A stretch of 64,000 bases of DNA from Verrucomicrobiaceae bacterium UBA1938. GTDB taxonomy: Bacteria > Verrucomicrobiota > Verrucomicrobiia > Verrucomicrobiales > Verrucomicrobiaceae. This document shows, piece by piece, positions 17,390 to 26,902 of this stretch. Positions within the stretch are counted from its first letter, which is position 1; each line of letters opens with the position of its first letter. Below the pieces are notes generated by a model. It worked only from the letters and a program-made list of their open reading frames with translations. It searched no databases and was not told the DNA's origin. The DNA is taken from positions 131,232-195,231 of the forward strand of contig DDFC01000031.1 in the NCBI GenBank assembly GCA_002336895.1, read 5' to 3'. The position numbers and the translations under genes were made by a program.

Positions 17390-19594
17390 TCAGAAGGCAC
17401 CGGCGGCCTTTCTTCCGACCCAGAAGATGCCGAGGAGGAGGACGATGAGGCCTGCCCAGGCGGGGTGGGACCATATCTGGAGGCGGCGCTCCTGCTGGGC
17501 GGGCTCCGGCATGGCGGAGACGGCGGCGACGATGGCGGAGGGGGAGGCGGCATCGAGCACCTCGCCACGGGTGAAGCGGGCGATCTCGCGCATGACATCG
17601 AGCCGGGCTGGCTGGCCGCGTTTTTCACGGCTGGTGCCCTGGATGGAGATCTTGGTTTCCAGAGAGGTGCCTGCCTCGGCGCAGCTGAGCTGGACGCGGT
17701 GCTCTCCGGGCTCCACGGGGCTGAAGGTGCCGGTGAACAGGCCCCAGGCCTCCGCGCCAGCGGGCATGAGGCGTATGCTGCTGACCTTGCCACTGGGAGC
17801 GGCGATCTGGGCGATGACGGCACCGTCTCGCAGGGGCTCGCCGGTGAGGCTCATGACGTTGGCATTAAGCGTGAGGACATCGCCTGTGCGGGGACGGTCG
17901 GGGGAGTAGAAGAGGCGCATTTTGTCGCCGCTGCTCATGTTGCGCTGATAGGCCATCCAGCGGACGACCTGGCCCCAGAAGCGGTAGTGGTATTTGTCCT
18001 CGACGCCTTTGCGCCAGCGCCATGCGCCGTCGGTGCCCATGAAGAGGATTTTGCCCGCGCCGTAGGTCTTGGTGACGATGAGAGGGACGCGGCCGAACTG
18101 ATTGGACTCGGTGCCGTGGGTGGCAAGGATCTCGGTGCCGGCCTTGGCGCGCAGCGCGGGTGCGTACCACTGGAAGCCTGGGAGGGTGCTCCAGACGCGG
18201 GCGCTGGCCTCGTCGCTGTCTTCGAGTTTGGTGAGGAGGCTGTGAGTGCCGGCCTCGGTGAGGGCGAATTTTCCCGGTGCGGAGGAGCCCCAGCCGCGTG
18301 GCTGGGCGGCATCCCAGATGACGGGGAGGAGATCGGCAAGAGGTGTCTCCTGCAGCGTGGACTGGAAGCCGTGGAAGCCGGGCATGAAGACGAGGCCGCA
18401 GGCCTGATCGCGCACGAGTTTTTGCAGGGCGATGCAGTTTTCTGCCGTGAGCTGGTCTTTGGCGAGGCCGACATCGCCGAGGAAGATGACATCGTATTTG
18501 GTGAGCTCTTCATCTTTGGGGAAGGACTTCAAATAACCGCGGCCTTCGCCGACTTTGCCGAGTCCGGGATGGAGCAGGAGGCAGCTGACGTCCACGCCGG
18601 GATCGCGCTCGAGGGCATTGCGCAGGTAACGGTACTCCCAGCGGGGGAAGGACTCGATGACGAGCACATGGAGCTGTTCTTTGCGGATGGAGAGCGGAGC
18701 CTCCTGGGAGTTGTTTTCAGGATAGCGCTCACCGGGTGTCTTGGGGATGGTGAGCGTGAGCTTGACCTCGCCGGGTTTGTCGGGCTTCCAGGCGATGGCG
18801 TCCTGCAGGCGGCCCATGGCGGGAAGGGTGACTTCCTTGGTGATGATCTCGCCGCTGGAGGACTGCATCTCGAGCACGACGGATTCATCGCGCGGGAGGG
18901 AGCTTTCGATGGTGAAGGGAATGCGCAGGGGCTTGCCTGCGACGGCGAAGGCGGGGACATCGAAGCTGGTGAGCTCGACATCGGGGAGGCGTGTCTCTGC
19001 GCCGACGGGCACGGCGAATACGGGGACCTCGCGCATGCGCAGGCGGGTGGTGGCCTGGGATGGGGCGGCGCCGGTGTTCCAGTCGCCATCGCTGATGAGG
19101 ACAACGGCTTTGAGATTGGGCTGCTTTTCGAGGACATTGGACAGTGCGGCCTGGATGTCGGTGCCTTCGGTGGGTGGGGTCTGGGAGGATGAGAAGGGCT
19201 CGATGACGACATCCATGCGCTGCCGGAGTGGCTCCCAGAGTTTGGTGTCGGTCAGGGGCTTTGCTGCGGCCTCGCGTGCGAGCGGCTCGGCGTTGGGCTT
19301 GGATTTTTCGACAATGTCCTTGGTAGTCATGCTGCCGGAGACATCGTGAAGTAATGCGAGGGTGGGGCGGGTCTGGGGCTTGAAGGTCTCCAGCCACTCA
19401 GGCTGCAGGAGTGTGATGGCGATGGCGACGGCGATGATGAAGCGCAGCAACTCCAGCCAGCCGGTGCTGGCACGCCAGCCGCTGCGACGCCAGGCCATGA
19501 ATGCGAGACCCCCGATGGCGACGACAAACGCCACGCCGATGCCGAAGGAGGCAGGCGTGGGAGTGAAGACGAGCTGGGAGGTGGTGGGGGTCAT
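17390..19594 (-). CDS. Membrane-anchored VWA-like protein of the MoxR operon
   Basis: This 734-aa protein has two N-terminal transmembrane helices (about 17-36 and 47-65), a VWA-like domain with a MIDAS-type D-V-S-G-S motif at 84-88, a region about 310-520 resembling the glutamine-amidotransferase-like fold seen in large BatA relatives (LHVLVIESFPRWEYRYL), a beta-sandwich, and a C-terminal transmembrane helix (about 708-727). It most likely sits in the inner membrane with a large periplasmic part. It belongs to the MoxR/DUF58/BatA cluster, where VWA proteins are thought to act with the AAA+ ATPase in assembling or maturing envelope proteins. The start ATG is at 19594. The upstream spacer carries a MITE-like inverted repeat. 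Confidence 0.8.
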   Translation of the reverse strand: MTPTTSQLVFTPTPASFGIGVAFVVAIGGLAFMAWRRSGWRASTGWLELLRFIIAVAIAITLLQPEWLETFKPQTRPTLALLHDVSGSMTTKDIVEKSKPNAEPLAREAAAKPLTDTKLWEPLRQRMDVVIEPFSSSQTPPTEGTDIQAALSNVLEKQPNLKAVVLISDGDWNTGAAPSQATTRLRMREVPVFAVPVGAETRLPDVELTSFDVPAFAVAGKPLRIPFTIESSLPRDESVVLEMQSSSGEIITKEVTLPAMGRLQDAIAWKPDKPGEVKLTLTIPKTPGERYPENNSQEAPLSIRKEQLHVLVIESFPRWEYRYLRNALERDPGVDVSCLLLHPGLGKVGEGRGYLKSFPKDEELTKYDVIFLGDVGLAKDQLTAENCIALQKLVRDQACGLVFMPGFHGFQSTLQETPLADLLPVIWDAAQPRGWGSSAPGKFALTEAGTHSLLTKLEDSDEASARVWSTLPGFQWYAPALRAKAGTEILATHGTESNQFGRVPLIVTKTYGAGKILFMGTDGAWRWRKGVEDKYHYRFWGQVVRWMAYQRNMSSGDKMRLFYSPDRPRTGDVLTLNANVMSLTGEPLRDGAVIAQIAAPSGKVSSIRLMPAGAEAWGLFTGTFSPVEPGEHRVQLSCAEAGTSLETKISIQGTSREKRGQPARLDVMREIARFTRGEVLDAASPSAIVAAVSAMPEPAQQERRLQIWSHPAWAGLIVLLLGIFWVGRKAAGAF

Positions 19595-19614
19595 GGAAGC
19601 GATGGCGTCGTTAT

Positions 19615-19784
19615 CGTCCTCCTACTCGAACTCGTCCTCGATCGATTAAGTTCACGCAGGTGGGTGGAATGACCGATTTTGTCCAAGCCTTCTGCTGGAG
19701 ATCGTTGGATGTGGTTCGTCAGTCCATAAGCACTCGAACTCGATGGGATCGAGGACGAGTTCGAGTAGGAGGACGAGGACGAAC
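19615..19784. repeat. MITE-like element: 29-bp perfect inverted repeats around a 103-bp core
   Basis: The left arm 19615-19643 and the right arm 19747-19775 are perfect reverse complements over 29 bp (core ACTCGAACTCGTCCTCGATC). The right arm continues with GAGGAC-type repeats to 19784. The core (19644-19746) has no convincing gene but contains a third partial copy (ACTCGAACTCG, 19732-19742). The same inverted repeat bounds the four-helix-bundle gene at 22969-23452. I infer a non-coding derivative of that element, inserted directly after the BatA-like stop codon at 19791. Confidence 0.75.
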
Positions 19785-19790
19785 AGAGGG

Positions 19791-21785
19791 TCATCGAGAT
19801 GGGGAGAGTTGTGGGTCGCGTCTCGCAGGCATGCAGAGAAGAGCCTCGATGAGGAGAGAGAGGGCCATGATGAAGATGAAGGTGCGCCAGATCTCGCTGG
19901 CGAGGCTGGTTTCGTTTTCGACCTGGTCTTCGATGATGTGGTGATCGAGGCCGGCGAAGAGTTCGGCGATGGCGGCGGGGCCGAGGGTTTCGGGGGAGTC
20001 TTCGCGGAGGGGGCGGTTGAGGGCGACGAGCTTGTCGGCGTTTTCGAGGATGCCTGCGCGGAGGGGCTGCTCGGTGCTGAGGATGGCGGGGCCCTGGCGC
20101 TTCCAGAGGGTGAGATCGCCGGTGCCGAGAGCGGTGGCACTGGCCTCGCGCTGCTGGGCTTTGCCGAGGCTGCGAGCGCCCTCATTGAGCGCGCGGTGCA
20201 GCATGGCAAACATGACCACGCCATCGCGGGCGAGGCTGGAGGAGCCGGAGCCGGGCAGGGTGCCGAGGAACCAGGCATTGCCATCGCCTGGTATGTCGGC
20301 GCGCATGAGCAGGGGCAGGCTGCCGGTGAGGCGGGCGAGCGGGGTGCCTTCGCCAAGGATGTCGCAGCGGCGGGTGACTTCGAGTTCGCCGACAGGAAGG
20401 GCGGTGCCGTTGCGGGTGTTGGCGAGGAGGCCGGCGTCATTGCGCCACCATTCGAGGGTGGCGGGTTTGCTGCCGGTGGTCCATGAGCCCCAGTGGAGGC
20501 CGCCAAAGGCTTCTGCGCTGGCGGATTCGACGGGTAGAAACAGGATGGTGCGGCCTGCGGTGAGATGATTCATGAGCTGCCGGGAAATGAGGTCGTCCGC
20601 CTTTGGCAGAGGGGCATGCCAGATGATGAGAGCGGTGTCATCCCAGGGAATCTCCGCAGCGCGGGAAGGGGGCAGCAGGGTGGAGGTGTATTTGCGAGTG
20701 GGATCGGCAGCGGCCTCCAGCGCGGCCTGCAGAGGACGAGCCTCGGATTCGTCATCGCTGATGATGACGGACTGCAACACGGCGGGTTCGTCGAAGACGA
20801 AGTGATAAACGTTGTCTGATGGAGAGGCGTCTGCTGGCAGCTCCACACGGCCGGAACCGCGTTTGGTGGTTTTGTCGATGGGGATGGCATGGCCCTGCAG
20901 CACGAGCTGGGAATCCTTCATCTCCATTTTGACGGTGGTGCTGACGTTATTGACGACAAAGCGCAGCGGCAGCTCCAGCGGCTCGTGTGAGGTGGAGCTG
21001 CGGGTGACGCGGAGATCGAGCAGGAGCTCGGCTTTGTCTGCGGTTTCGTTGCGGACGATGCGCTGCACTGAGACGGAGAGATTTCCCGCAGCAGGCTGTG
21101 CGTAGGTGAGGAGATGGAAGCGCAGGCCCTTCAGAGAGGCGAAGGCGCTGCGGAGCGCAGGCCAGCGGCCGCTGGCAGAATCCCAGTCGCTTTGGCGGAG
21201 ATCGCTGAGCACCCAGACATCGGTGCGGCCGGTTTGATTGGTGGTGATGTAATCGAGCGCGCCCTGCAGCAGAGCGGGTACATCTGCGGCGGTGTCGGTG
21301 GGGCCGGTGAGAGGGAGGTCGATGAGGGATTCGGGCTTGTCGAGGAGCTGTGGCTGCAGGCGGGCGTTTTCGATGAGGACGAGCTTTGAGCGTGTGCCTA
21401 CGGTATCGCGCAATGCCTGGGAGAGCTTGGCGATGCCTGCGGCGCGCTTGCTGGTGGCGGTAGCGAGATTCTGCTGCTCCATGCTGGCGGAGCGGTCCAG
21501 CAGGATGATGACGGTATCCGGTACGCCGCCGGTGAGTCCAAGCAGGCCGCCTGCCATGGGCCGGGTGATGACGAAGAGGATGGCCGCCACCGTGAGCACG
21601 CGGCAGGTGAGGATGAGGATCTGCCGCAGGCGAGAGAGTCCTTTGTTCATGCGCTGCGCCATGCGCAGGAACATCATGGCTGCCCACTTCACCTGACGGC
21701 GGCGGTACAGGTGGATCAAGTGAATGACCACCGGCAGCGCTGCAAGCGGCAGAGCGAAGAGGAGCGCTGGGACGAGGAAGGTCAT
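19791..21785 (-). CDS. BatA-like VWA-domain membrane protein
   Basis: This 664-aa protein starts with the BatA/aerotolerance-regulator N-terminal signature: a transmembrane helix (residues about 4-26), HLIHLYRRRQVKWAAMMFL and a second helix (about 55-75). A VWA domain follows with the metal-site motif D97-R-S-A-S101. The C terminus has one more transmembrane helix followed by a short basic tail. It is predicted to be an inner-membrane protein with the VWA domain outside the cytoplasm, acting with MoxR and DUF58 proteins. The ATG at 21785 directly abuts the stop of the 87-aa gene, so translation is probably coupled. The stop lies a few bases from a MITE-like repeat. Confidence 0.85.
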   Translation of the reverse strand: MTFLVPALLFALPLAALPVVIHLIHLYRRRQVKWAAMMFLRMAQRMNKGLSRLRQILILTCRVLTVAAILFVITRPMAGGLLGLTGGVPDTVIILLDRSASMEQQNLATATSKRAAGIAKLSQALRDTVGTRSKLVLIENARLQPQLLDKPESLIDLPLTGPTDTAADVPALLQGALDYITTNQTGRTDVWVLSDLRQSDWDSASGRWPALRSAFASLKGLRFHLLTYAQPAAGNLSVSVQRIVRNETADKAELLLDLRVTRSSTSHEPLELPLRFVVNNVSTTVKMEMKDSQLVLQGHAIPIDKTTKRGSGRVELPADASPSDNVYHFVFDEPAVLQSVIISDDESEARPLQAALEAAADPTRKYTSTLLPPSRAAEIPWDDTALIIWHAPLPKADDLISRQLMNHLTAGRTILFLPVESASAEAFGGLHWGSWTTGSKPATLEWWRNDAGLLANTRNGTALPVGELEVTRRCDILGEGTPLARLTGSLPLLMRADIPGDGNAWFLGTLPGSGSSSLARDGVVMFAMLHRALNEGARSLGKAQQREASATALGTGDLTLWKRQGPAILSTEQPLRAGILENADKLVALNRPLREDSPETLGPAAIAELFAGLDHHIIEDQVENETSLASEIWRTFIFIMALSLLIEALLCMPARRDPQLSPSR

Positions 21786-22049
21786 TTACTGAGCAGCATC
21801 ATTCTTATCTGGAGCGCACTCAGTCTGCGTTCTGGCGAGTTTTCTTTTGCGCAAAAGCATTGAGATCACGGTGGCAATGCCTGCCACGATGATAACCCAG
21901 GCCAGCCAATATCTGATGGGCTCTTGATGATCACTTTTGCGCAGGATATCGGGAATGTTCAATGCTACCACTGCAAGAATGACCCAGTGGATTCTCGGCA
22001 GGACCCATTTTTGGAAACGGCTTACTGTTTTTTCAATTTGTTCACTCAT
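21786..22049 (-). CDS. Small two-helix membrane protein between DUF58 and BatA genes
   Basis: This 87-aa protein matches no family I recognise. Two hydrophobic stretches are visible (about 16-33 and 46-65), followed by a basic and polar tail. Its start overlaps the DUF58 stop by 4 bp (ATGA, 22046-22049) and its stop directly abuts the BatA-like ATG, so it is a genuine operon member. Small accessory membrane proteins, possibly helping assembly of the VWA partner, are a reasonable guess but not shown. Codon use looks slightly less GC-rich than its neighbours. Confidence 0.7.
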   Translation of the reverse strand: MSEQIEKTVSRFQKWVLPRIHWVILAVVALNIPDILRKSDHQEPIRYWLAWVIIVAGIATVISMLLRKRKLARTQTECAPDKNDAAQ

Positions 22050-22963
22050 GAAGATTTTCCTTTCTTCTCAAGACGTGCCAGGAGGAACCGGGCAAGGACG
22101 TCGTCGTATTTTTCGTGGAGTTTGACGCGGTGGTAGTCCATGCCGGTGGTGCGGACGAGGTCGTCGATCTCGTGCATGTACTGGCGGACGGCTTCGCGGT
22201 AGTTGCGGGCGATGAGGCTGGGATCGGCGAGGACAGCTTCGCCGCCTTCGAGGTCGATGAAGCGTGCGGGGCGGTCGAAGTCGAAGTCGAGCTCCTGCTG
22301 GTCGAGGAGGTGGAAGACGGCGATGTCGTGCTTGCGGAAGCGCAGGTGCTGGATGGCGGACTTTAATTCTGCCGGAGGGACGAAGAGATCTGAGAAGATG
22401 ATGACGAGGGCACGCTGGCGGATTTTTTCGGCGGCATCGTGCAGGGCGGTGAGCAGCGTGGTGTCGCCTACGGGCTGAAGGGAGGCCATCTGATCGAGCA
22501 CGAGGCCGAGGTGTGAGGCGCCGCGTTTGGCGGGGATTTCGACGGGCTTTTCGGCGAGGCTCCAGAGGCCGACGGCATCGCCCTGCTGTGCGGCGACATA
22601 GCCGAGGGTGCCGGCGAGTTTGCGGGCGTACTCAAAGCGGGTGGCACCGGCGGGGCCGTAGTTCATGCTGCCGCTGGTGTCGATGAGGAGGCAGAGGCGG
22701 AGGTTGGTGTCGGCCTCGAACTCCTTGATGTAAAAGCGGTCGCTGCGGCCCCAGGTACGCCAGTCGAGGCGGCGGGTGTCGTCTCCGGGGACGTATTTGC
22801 GATACTGGGCGAACTCGAGGGAGGAGCCGCGCACGGGGCTGCGGTGCCTGCCGGAGACGCTGCCGAGCATGGCGTGGCGCGCGTTGAGGGGGAGCGCCAT
22901 GAGGCGGGAGAGGACCGTGGGGTCGAGGAAGGTGCGGGAAGACTCAGGCATGTTCGCCTCCAT
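22046..22963 (-). CDS. DUF58 domain protein (MoxR partner)
   Basis: This 305-aa protein is a cytoplasmic DUF58 protein with the signature around residues 54-75 (YRKYVPGDDTRRLDWRTWGR), followed by a VWA-like region with D-T-S-G-S at 95-99. DUF58 proteins are regularly encoded directly after MoxR AAA+ ATPases and before BatA-type VWA proteins, and are thought to couple the ATPase to its substrates. Start: ATG 22963 or the internal Met5 at 22951. The ORF start is overlapped by the tail of the four-helix-bundle gene (22944), so the mobile-looking insertion comes right up to the gene's 5' end. Confidence 0.9.
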   Translation of the reverse strand: MEANMPESSRTFLDPTVLSRLMALPLNARHAMLGSVSGRHRSPVRGSSLEFAQYRKYVPGDDTRRLDWRTWGRSDRFYIKEFEADTNLRLCLLIDTSGSMNYGPAGATRFEYARKLAGTLGYVAAQQGDAVGLWSLAEKPVEIPAKRGASHLGLVLDQMASLQPVGDTTLLTALHDAAEKIRQRALVIIFSDLFVPPAELKSAIQHLRFRKHDIAVFHLLDQQELDFDFDRPARFIDLEGGEAVLADPSLIARNYREAVRQYMHEIDDLVRTTGMDYHRVKLHEKYDDVLARFLLARLEKKGKSS

Positions 22964-23402
22964 TCCATTTCGTTCTCGTTCTCCTACTCGAACTCGTCCT
23001 CGATCCTTGCGCTCTCGTCATGCCCGATGTGTCGTCGAACCGGTCCACCAACTTGGTCAGCATGCTGACTATGCGCGCCAGCATGGCTTTCCCTTGCTCG
23101 ATGCGTTTCGGCGAGCAGGCTCGTTTGGCCACGAGTGCATCGAGGCAGGCTGCGCATTCGGTGGTTGAGCCTCGGGCATCGTCGAAAAAGCGGGCGCGAA
23201 GCTGGCTGATGCGTTTGCCGTTTCCCTCGGCGGTATTGAGGAGTTGAGAAAGGCTGGCGCGGTCGAGTTGGTCAAGAGCTTCGGTGAGGCGTGGGGTTTT
23301 CTTTTCGCGCAGCTCTTCAAAGAGATCTGTGAGCCACGAGATGAACTCAAGTTCGAGCTGGTAAACATCGAGCTTTTCGTGGTCGAAGAGGGTGGTGGAC
23401 AT
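22944..23402 (-). CDS. Four-helix-bundle protein (23S rRNA intervening-sequence protein family)
   Basis: This 152-aa protein has the family pattern EKLDVYQLELEF at the N terminus, then LLNTAEGNGKR and RFFDDARGSTTECAACLDAL, typical of S23/IVP four-helix-bundle proteins (TIGR02436/PF05635-type). Members were first seen in intervening sequences of 23S rRNA genes, and the related Avd protein is part of diversity-generating retroelements; the general function is unclear. Here the gene is not in rRNA. Its ATG lies 13 bp inside a right inverted repeat, and its last residues (RTSSSRRTRTK) are read through the left inverted repeat, then overlap the DUF58 start. The unit looks like a small mobile cassette inserted between moxR and the DUF58 gene. 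Confidence 0.85.
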   Translation of the reverse strand: MSTTLFDHEKLDVYQLELEFISWLTDLFEELREKKTPRLTEALDQLDRASLSQLLNTAEGNGKRISQLRARFFDDARGSTTECAACLDALVAKRACSPKRIEQGKAMLARIVSMLTKLVDRFDDTSGMTRAQGSRTSSSRRTRTKWNGGEHA

Positions 23403-23452
23403 GACGGCGCGATTTGATCGAGGACGAGTTCGAGTAGGAGGACGAGGACGAG
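22969..23452. mobile_element. Putative IVP cassette: 37-bp inverted repeats flanking the four-helix-bundle gene
   Basis: The left arm 22969-23005 and the right arm 23416-23452 are reverse complements over 37 bp with three mismatches; the inner 25 bp (22981-23005 and 23416-23440) match perfectly. They enclose the four-helix-bundle gene almost exactly. The same arms flank a gene-less core at 19615-19784, in the same operon. No transposase is visible. In an mRNA the arms could pair into a long stem, as in rRNA intervening sequences that RNase III removes. Mobility and processing are inferred. Confidence 0.7.
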
Positions 23453-23467
23453 CAGGAGCGAATGTGC

Positions 23468-24472
<1,005 letters not shown>

Positions 24473-24577
24473 AAGGATTTTTAGGAATGTGTGTACATGC
24501 CATCAAAAAAGCGGGCCTATGACAAGGACAGCTTCTGTAAATAAACTGTCAACGCCGCCGAAGCTTGGGTTTGTTTC

Positions 24578-25513
24578 TTATTCCACCAAAGCCCGCACGT
24601 GGTGGGTGACGGCGCTGGCGAGGCCCTGGATGTTGTAGCCGCCTTCGAGGATGGAGATGAGGCGGCTCTGGCAGTGGGTTTTGGCGGAGGCGAGCAGGAG
24701 TTTGGTTAACGCGACGAAGTCTTCATCGGTGAGACGGAACTGGCCGAGAGGATCGTCGATGCGGGAGTCGAAGCCGGCGGAGATGAGGATGAGGTCGGGC
24801 TTGAAGGAATCGAGAGCGGGCAAGACGCGATCCGTGAAGGCGGCGCCGATGGTGCTTATGCCGGTGCGGGCAGGGAAGGGGAGATTGAGCGTGGTGCCCA
24901 GGCCTTTGCCGCCGCCGGTTTCATTGGCGTGGCCGGTGAAGGGGTAGAGAGGGCTCTGGTGGGTGCTGCAGAAGAAGACGCTGCCGTCTTCATAGAAGAT
25001 GTCCTGGGTGCCGTTGCCGTGGTGCACGTCCCAGTCGATGATGGCGACCTTTTGTGCGCCGTGCTTCTGCTGGGCATGGCGTGCGGCGATGGCGATGTTG
25101 TTGAAGAGGCAGAAGCCCATGCCTTGGGCGGGGCGTGCGTGATGGCCCGGAGGGCGCACGGCGCAGAAAGCGTTGGCGGCTTTGCCAGTGAAGACGGCAT
25201 CGACGGCATTCAAGACGCCGCCGACGGCTTGAAGTGCCACGTCGTAGGAGCGGGCGCAGATGGCGGTGTCTCCGGTGCTGAGATCATCGAGGCCGGATTC
25301 CACATCTTTCTTTGCCGTGGCGATGTAGCCGCGATCATGGCAGAGGGCGAGCTCGTCCAGCGTGGCAGCACGAGGGGCGATGTGCTGAGTTTTGGTGACC
25401 AGACCTGAGTCTGTGAGCGCCTGGGTAACGGCGACATGGCGCCGGATGCTTTCGGGATGACCGGGGCCGGGATCGTGCTGCTGGTAGATGGGATCGAGAA
25501 GCAACGCGGTCAT
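24578..25513 (-). CDS. Histone-deacetylase/acetoin-utilisation family amidohydrolase
   Basis: This 311-aa protein is a class II HDAC-like zinc hydrolase (the HDAC/AcuC/acetylpolyamine amidohydrolase superfamily). Visible motifs are RPPGHHARP with the catalytic His pair H124-H125, the zinc-site motif DWDVHHGNG (D162, H164) and the later AGFDSRIDDPLG with another zinc Asp, plus LEGGYN near the end. Length is normal for bacterial members. Bacterial homologues remove acetyl groups from acetylpolyamines, acetylated proteins or small amides; the substrate cannot be told from sequence. It stands between RNase PH and moxR on the same strand, and a palindrome-rich spacer directly precedes its ATG. Confidence 0.9.
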   Translation of the reverse strand: MTALLLDPIYQQHDPGPGHPESIRRHVAVTQALTDSGLVTKTQHIAPRAATLDELALCHDRGYIATAKKDVESGLDDLSTGDTAICARSYDVALQAVGGVLNAVDAVFTGKAANAFCAVRPPGHHARPAQGMGFCLFNNIAIAARHAQQKHGAQKVAIIDWDVHHGNGTQDIFYEDGSVFFCSTHQSPLYPFTGHANETGGGKGLGTTLNLPFPARTGISTIGAAFTDRVLPALDSFKPDLILISAGFDSRIDDPLGQFRLTDEDFVALTKLLLASAKTHCQSRLISILEGGYNIQGLASAVTHHVRALVE

Positions 25514-25516
25514 GGG

Positions 25517-25609
25517 AGTTTGCAGTGGTTGACTGTAGTTTACGATTGTTGACGATGGTTTGCCAAACCACTGTCAATTACCTTAAACGAAAGCAAACAG
25601 CTGCAAACT
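25517..25609. repeat. Nested inverted repeats upstream of the deacetylase gene
   Basis: AGTTTGCAG (25517-25525) pairs with CTGCAAACT (25601-25609). Inside, CAGTGGTT (25523-25530) pairs with AACCACTG (25566-25573), and TGGTTTG (25556-25562) with CAAACCA (25564-25570). GTTGAC-type words recur at 25529, 25549 and 25573 (as GTCAA). The stretch is AT-richer than the flanks and has no ORF. It could be a miniature repeat element or a structured leader. Confidence 0.5.
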
Positions 25610-25616
25610 TCTGTGA

Positions 25617-26402
25617 TCAGCGTTTGCCGAAGAAGGCGGCGAGGTTTTGGAGGTCCTTGCTCTGGGCGGGCTTCATGGCGCTGGTGATGGCGGCGTCCTG
25701 AATGGCGATGAGTTCTTTGATGCCTTTGCGGCCGTATTCCAGCATGGAATGAAGCTGGGCTTCGGTGAAGGTGGCCTCTTCGCCGCTGCCCTGGATCTCG
25801 ACGAATTCGCCGTGCTCGGTGAGAACGATGTTGCTGTCCACATCGGCGGCGGCGTCTTCGGTGTAGCAGAGGTCGAGGAGGGTTTCGCCTTTGACGATGC
25901 CGACGCTGACGGCGGCGATCTTCTTTTTGAGGGGCTGCTGGGTGATCTTGCCTTTTTCGAGCAGGCGGTTGAAGGCGACGGCCACGGCGATGCAGGCACC
26001 AGTGATGGCGGCGGTGCGGGTGCCGCCGTCTGCCTGGAGGACGTCGCAGTCCACGCAGAGGGTGCGGGCACCGAGCTTTTCGAGATCAACGACGGCGCGA
26101 AGACTGCGGCCGATGAGGCGCTGGATTTCGGTGCTGCGTCCATCGGGTCTGCCACGCGAGCTTTCACGGTCTTTGCGCTCCAGCGTGGAGTATGGAAGCA
26201 TGGAGTACTCGGCGGTGAGCCAGCCGCCTTTTACGTTCTGGACCTTCATCCAGCGGGGCACCTCTTCATTGATGCAGGCGGTGCAGATGACGCGGGTGTT
26301 GCCAAAGGCGATGAGGACGGAGCCCGCGGCGTGCGGGGCGACGTCGAGGACGTAGTCGATTTTGCGGAGCTGGTCTGGGGTGCGGCCGTCGGTTCTGGGC
26401 AT
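25617..26402 (-). CDS. rph: Ribonuclease PH
   Basis: This 261-aa 3'-to-5' phosphorolytic exoribonuclease trims tRNA 3' ends. The N terminus MPRTDGRTPDQLRKI is the standard family start, and GRSTEIQRLIGRSLRAVVDLEKLG, VDCDVLQADGGTRTAAITGA and the DLCYTEDAAADVDSNIV segment are the phosphate- and RNA-binding signature stretches. The frame is open eleven codons further upstream to a TTG at 26435, but the family alignment favours ATG 26402. The length is slightly above the usual 240 or so residues because of a C-terminal extension. It precedes the deacetylase gene on the same strand. Confidence 0.95.
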   Translation of the reverse strand: MPRTDGRTPDQLRKIDYVLDVAPHAAGSVLIAFGNTRVICTACINEEVPRWMKVQNVKGGWLTAEYSMLPYSTLERKDRESSRGRPDGRSTEIQRLIGRSLRAVVDLEKLGARTLCVDCDVLQADGGTRTAAITGACIAVAVAFNRLLEKGKITQQPLKKKIAAVSVGIVKGETLLDLCYTEDAAADVDSNIVLTEHGEFVEIQGSGEEATFTEAQLHSMLEYGRKGIKELIAIQDAAITSAMKPAQSKDLQNLAAFFGKR

Positions 26403-26474
26403 GGGGGTGATTAGCACGAAGCGGGGGCGGGCCAAAGGAATTTGGAGGGCTGCGCAAAAATCTTGTCCCGTTTT

Positions 26475-26867
26475 TCATGGGTTGTCCTGCCAACCGCCCA
26501 GACCGCTCCAATAAGCTTTGGCCACGAGCCTTTCTCCATTCACGGAGCTGGCATAGACCAGCTCCGTGTCCGTGCGCTGTCGCGCAGACAACACATACAT
26601 GACTCTCCCTGTTTTTGGACAGGCGACGGCACAATAAAAAGCGCACTCTTCGCCCATTGATTTCGCATCAGCCAACGCCTCAGCTACGAACGACTTGTTG
26701 ATCTGACTGTCCGGCAAGTGATTCAGAGACAGTCCGAAGTCCGGCTCCAGCGTGTTCATTTCTCCGCCAGATGCACGGTGAATATCCTTGGCTGGCCACT
26801 TCATCAACCATGAAGTCGCTGCAAAAACAAGAAAGACGAGGAAACTCCATTTTATCAATCTTGGCAT
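26475..26867 (-). CDS. Small membrane-anchored or secreted protein, unknown
   Basis: This 130-aa protein was not recognised. Residues 6-22 form one hydrophobic helix (signal anchor or uncleaved signal peptide), followed by a polar domain with two nearby cysteines (CAFYCAVACPKTG, three Cys in total) that might form a disulfide or bind metal. It lies 72 bp upstream of rph on the same strand and 35 bp downstream of the PQQ-propeller gene. Its codon use is less GC-biased than its neighbours, suggesting low expression or more recent arrival. Confidence 0.6.
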   Translation of the reverse strand: MPRLIKWSFLVFLVFAATSWLMKWPAKDIHRASGGEMNTLEPDFGLSLNHLPDSQINKSFVAEALADAKSMGEECAFYCAVACPKTGRVMYVLSARQRTDTELVYASSVNGERLVAKAYWSGLGGWQDNP

Positions 26868-26902
26868 TGGAGGATTAAAAAGAGTTCAAACCACTTTTGC
26901 GC

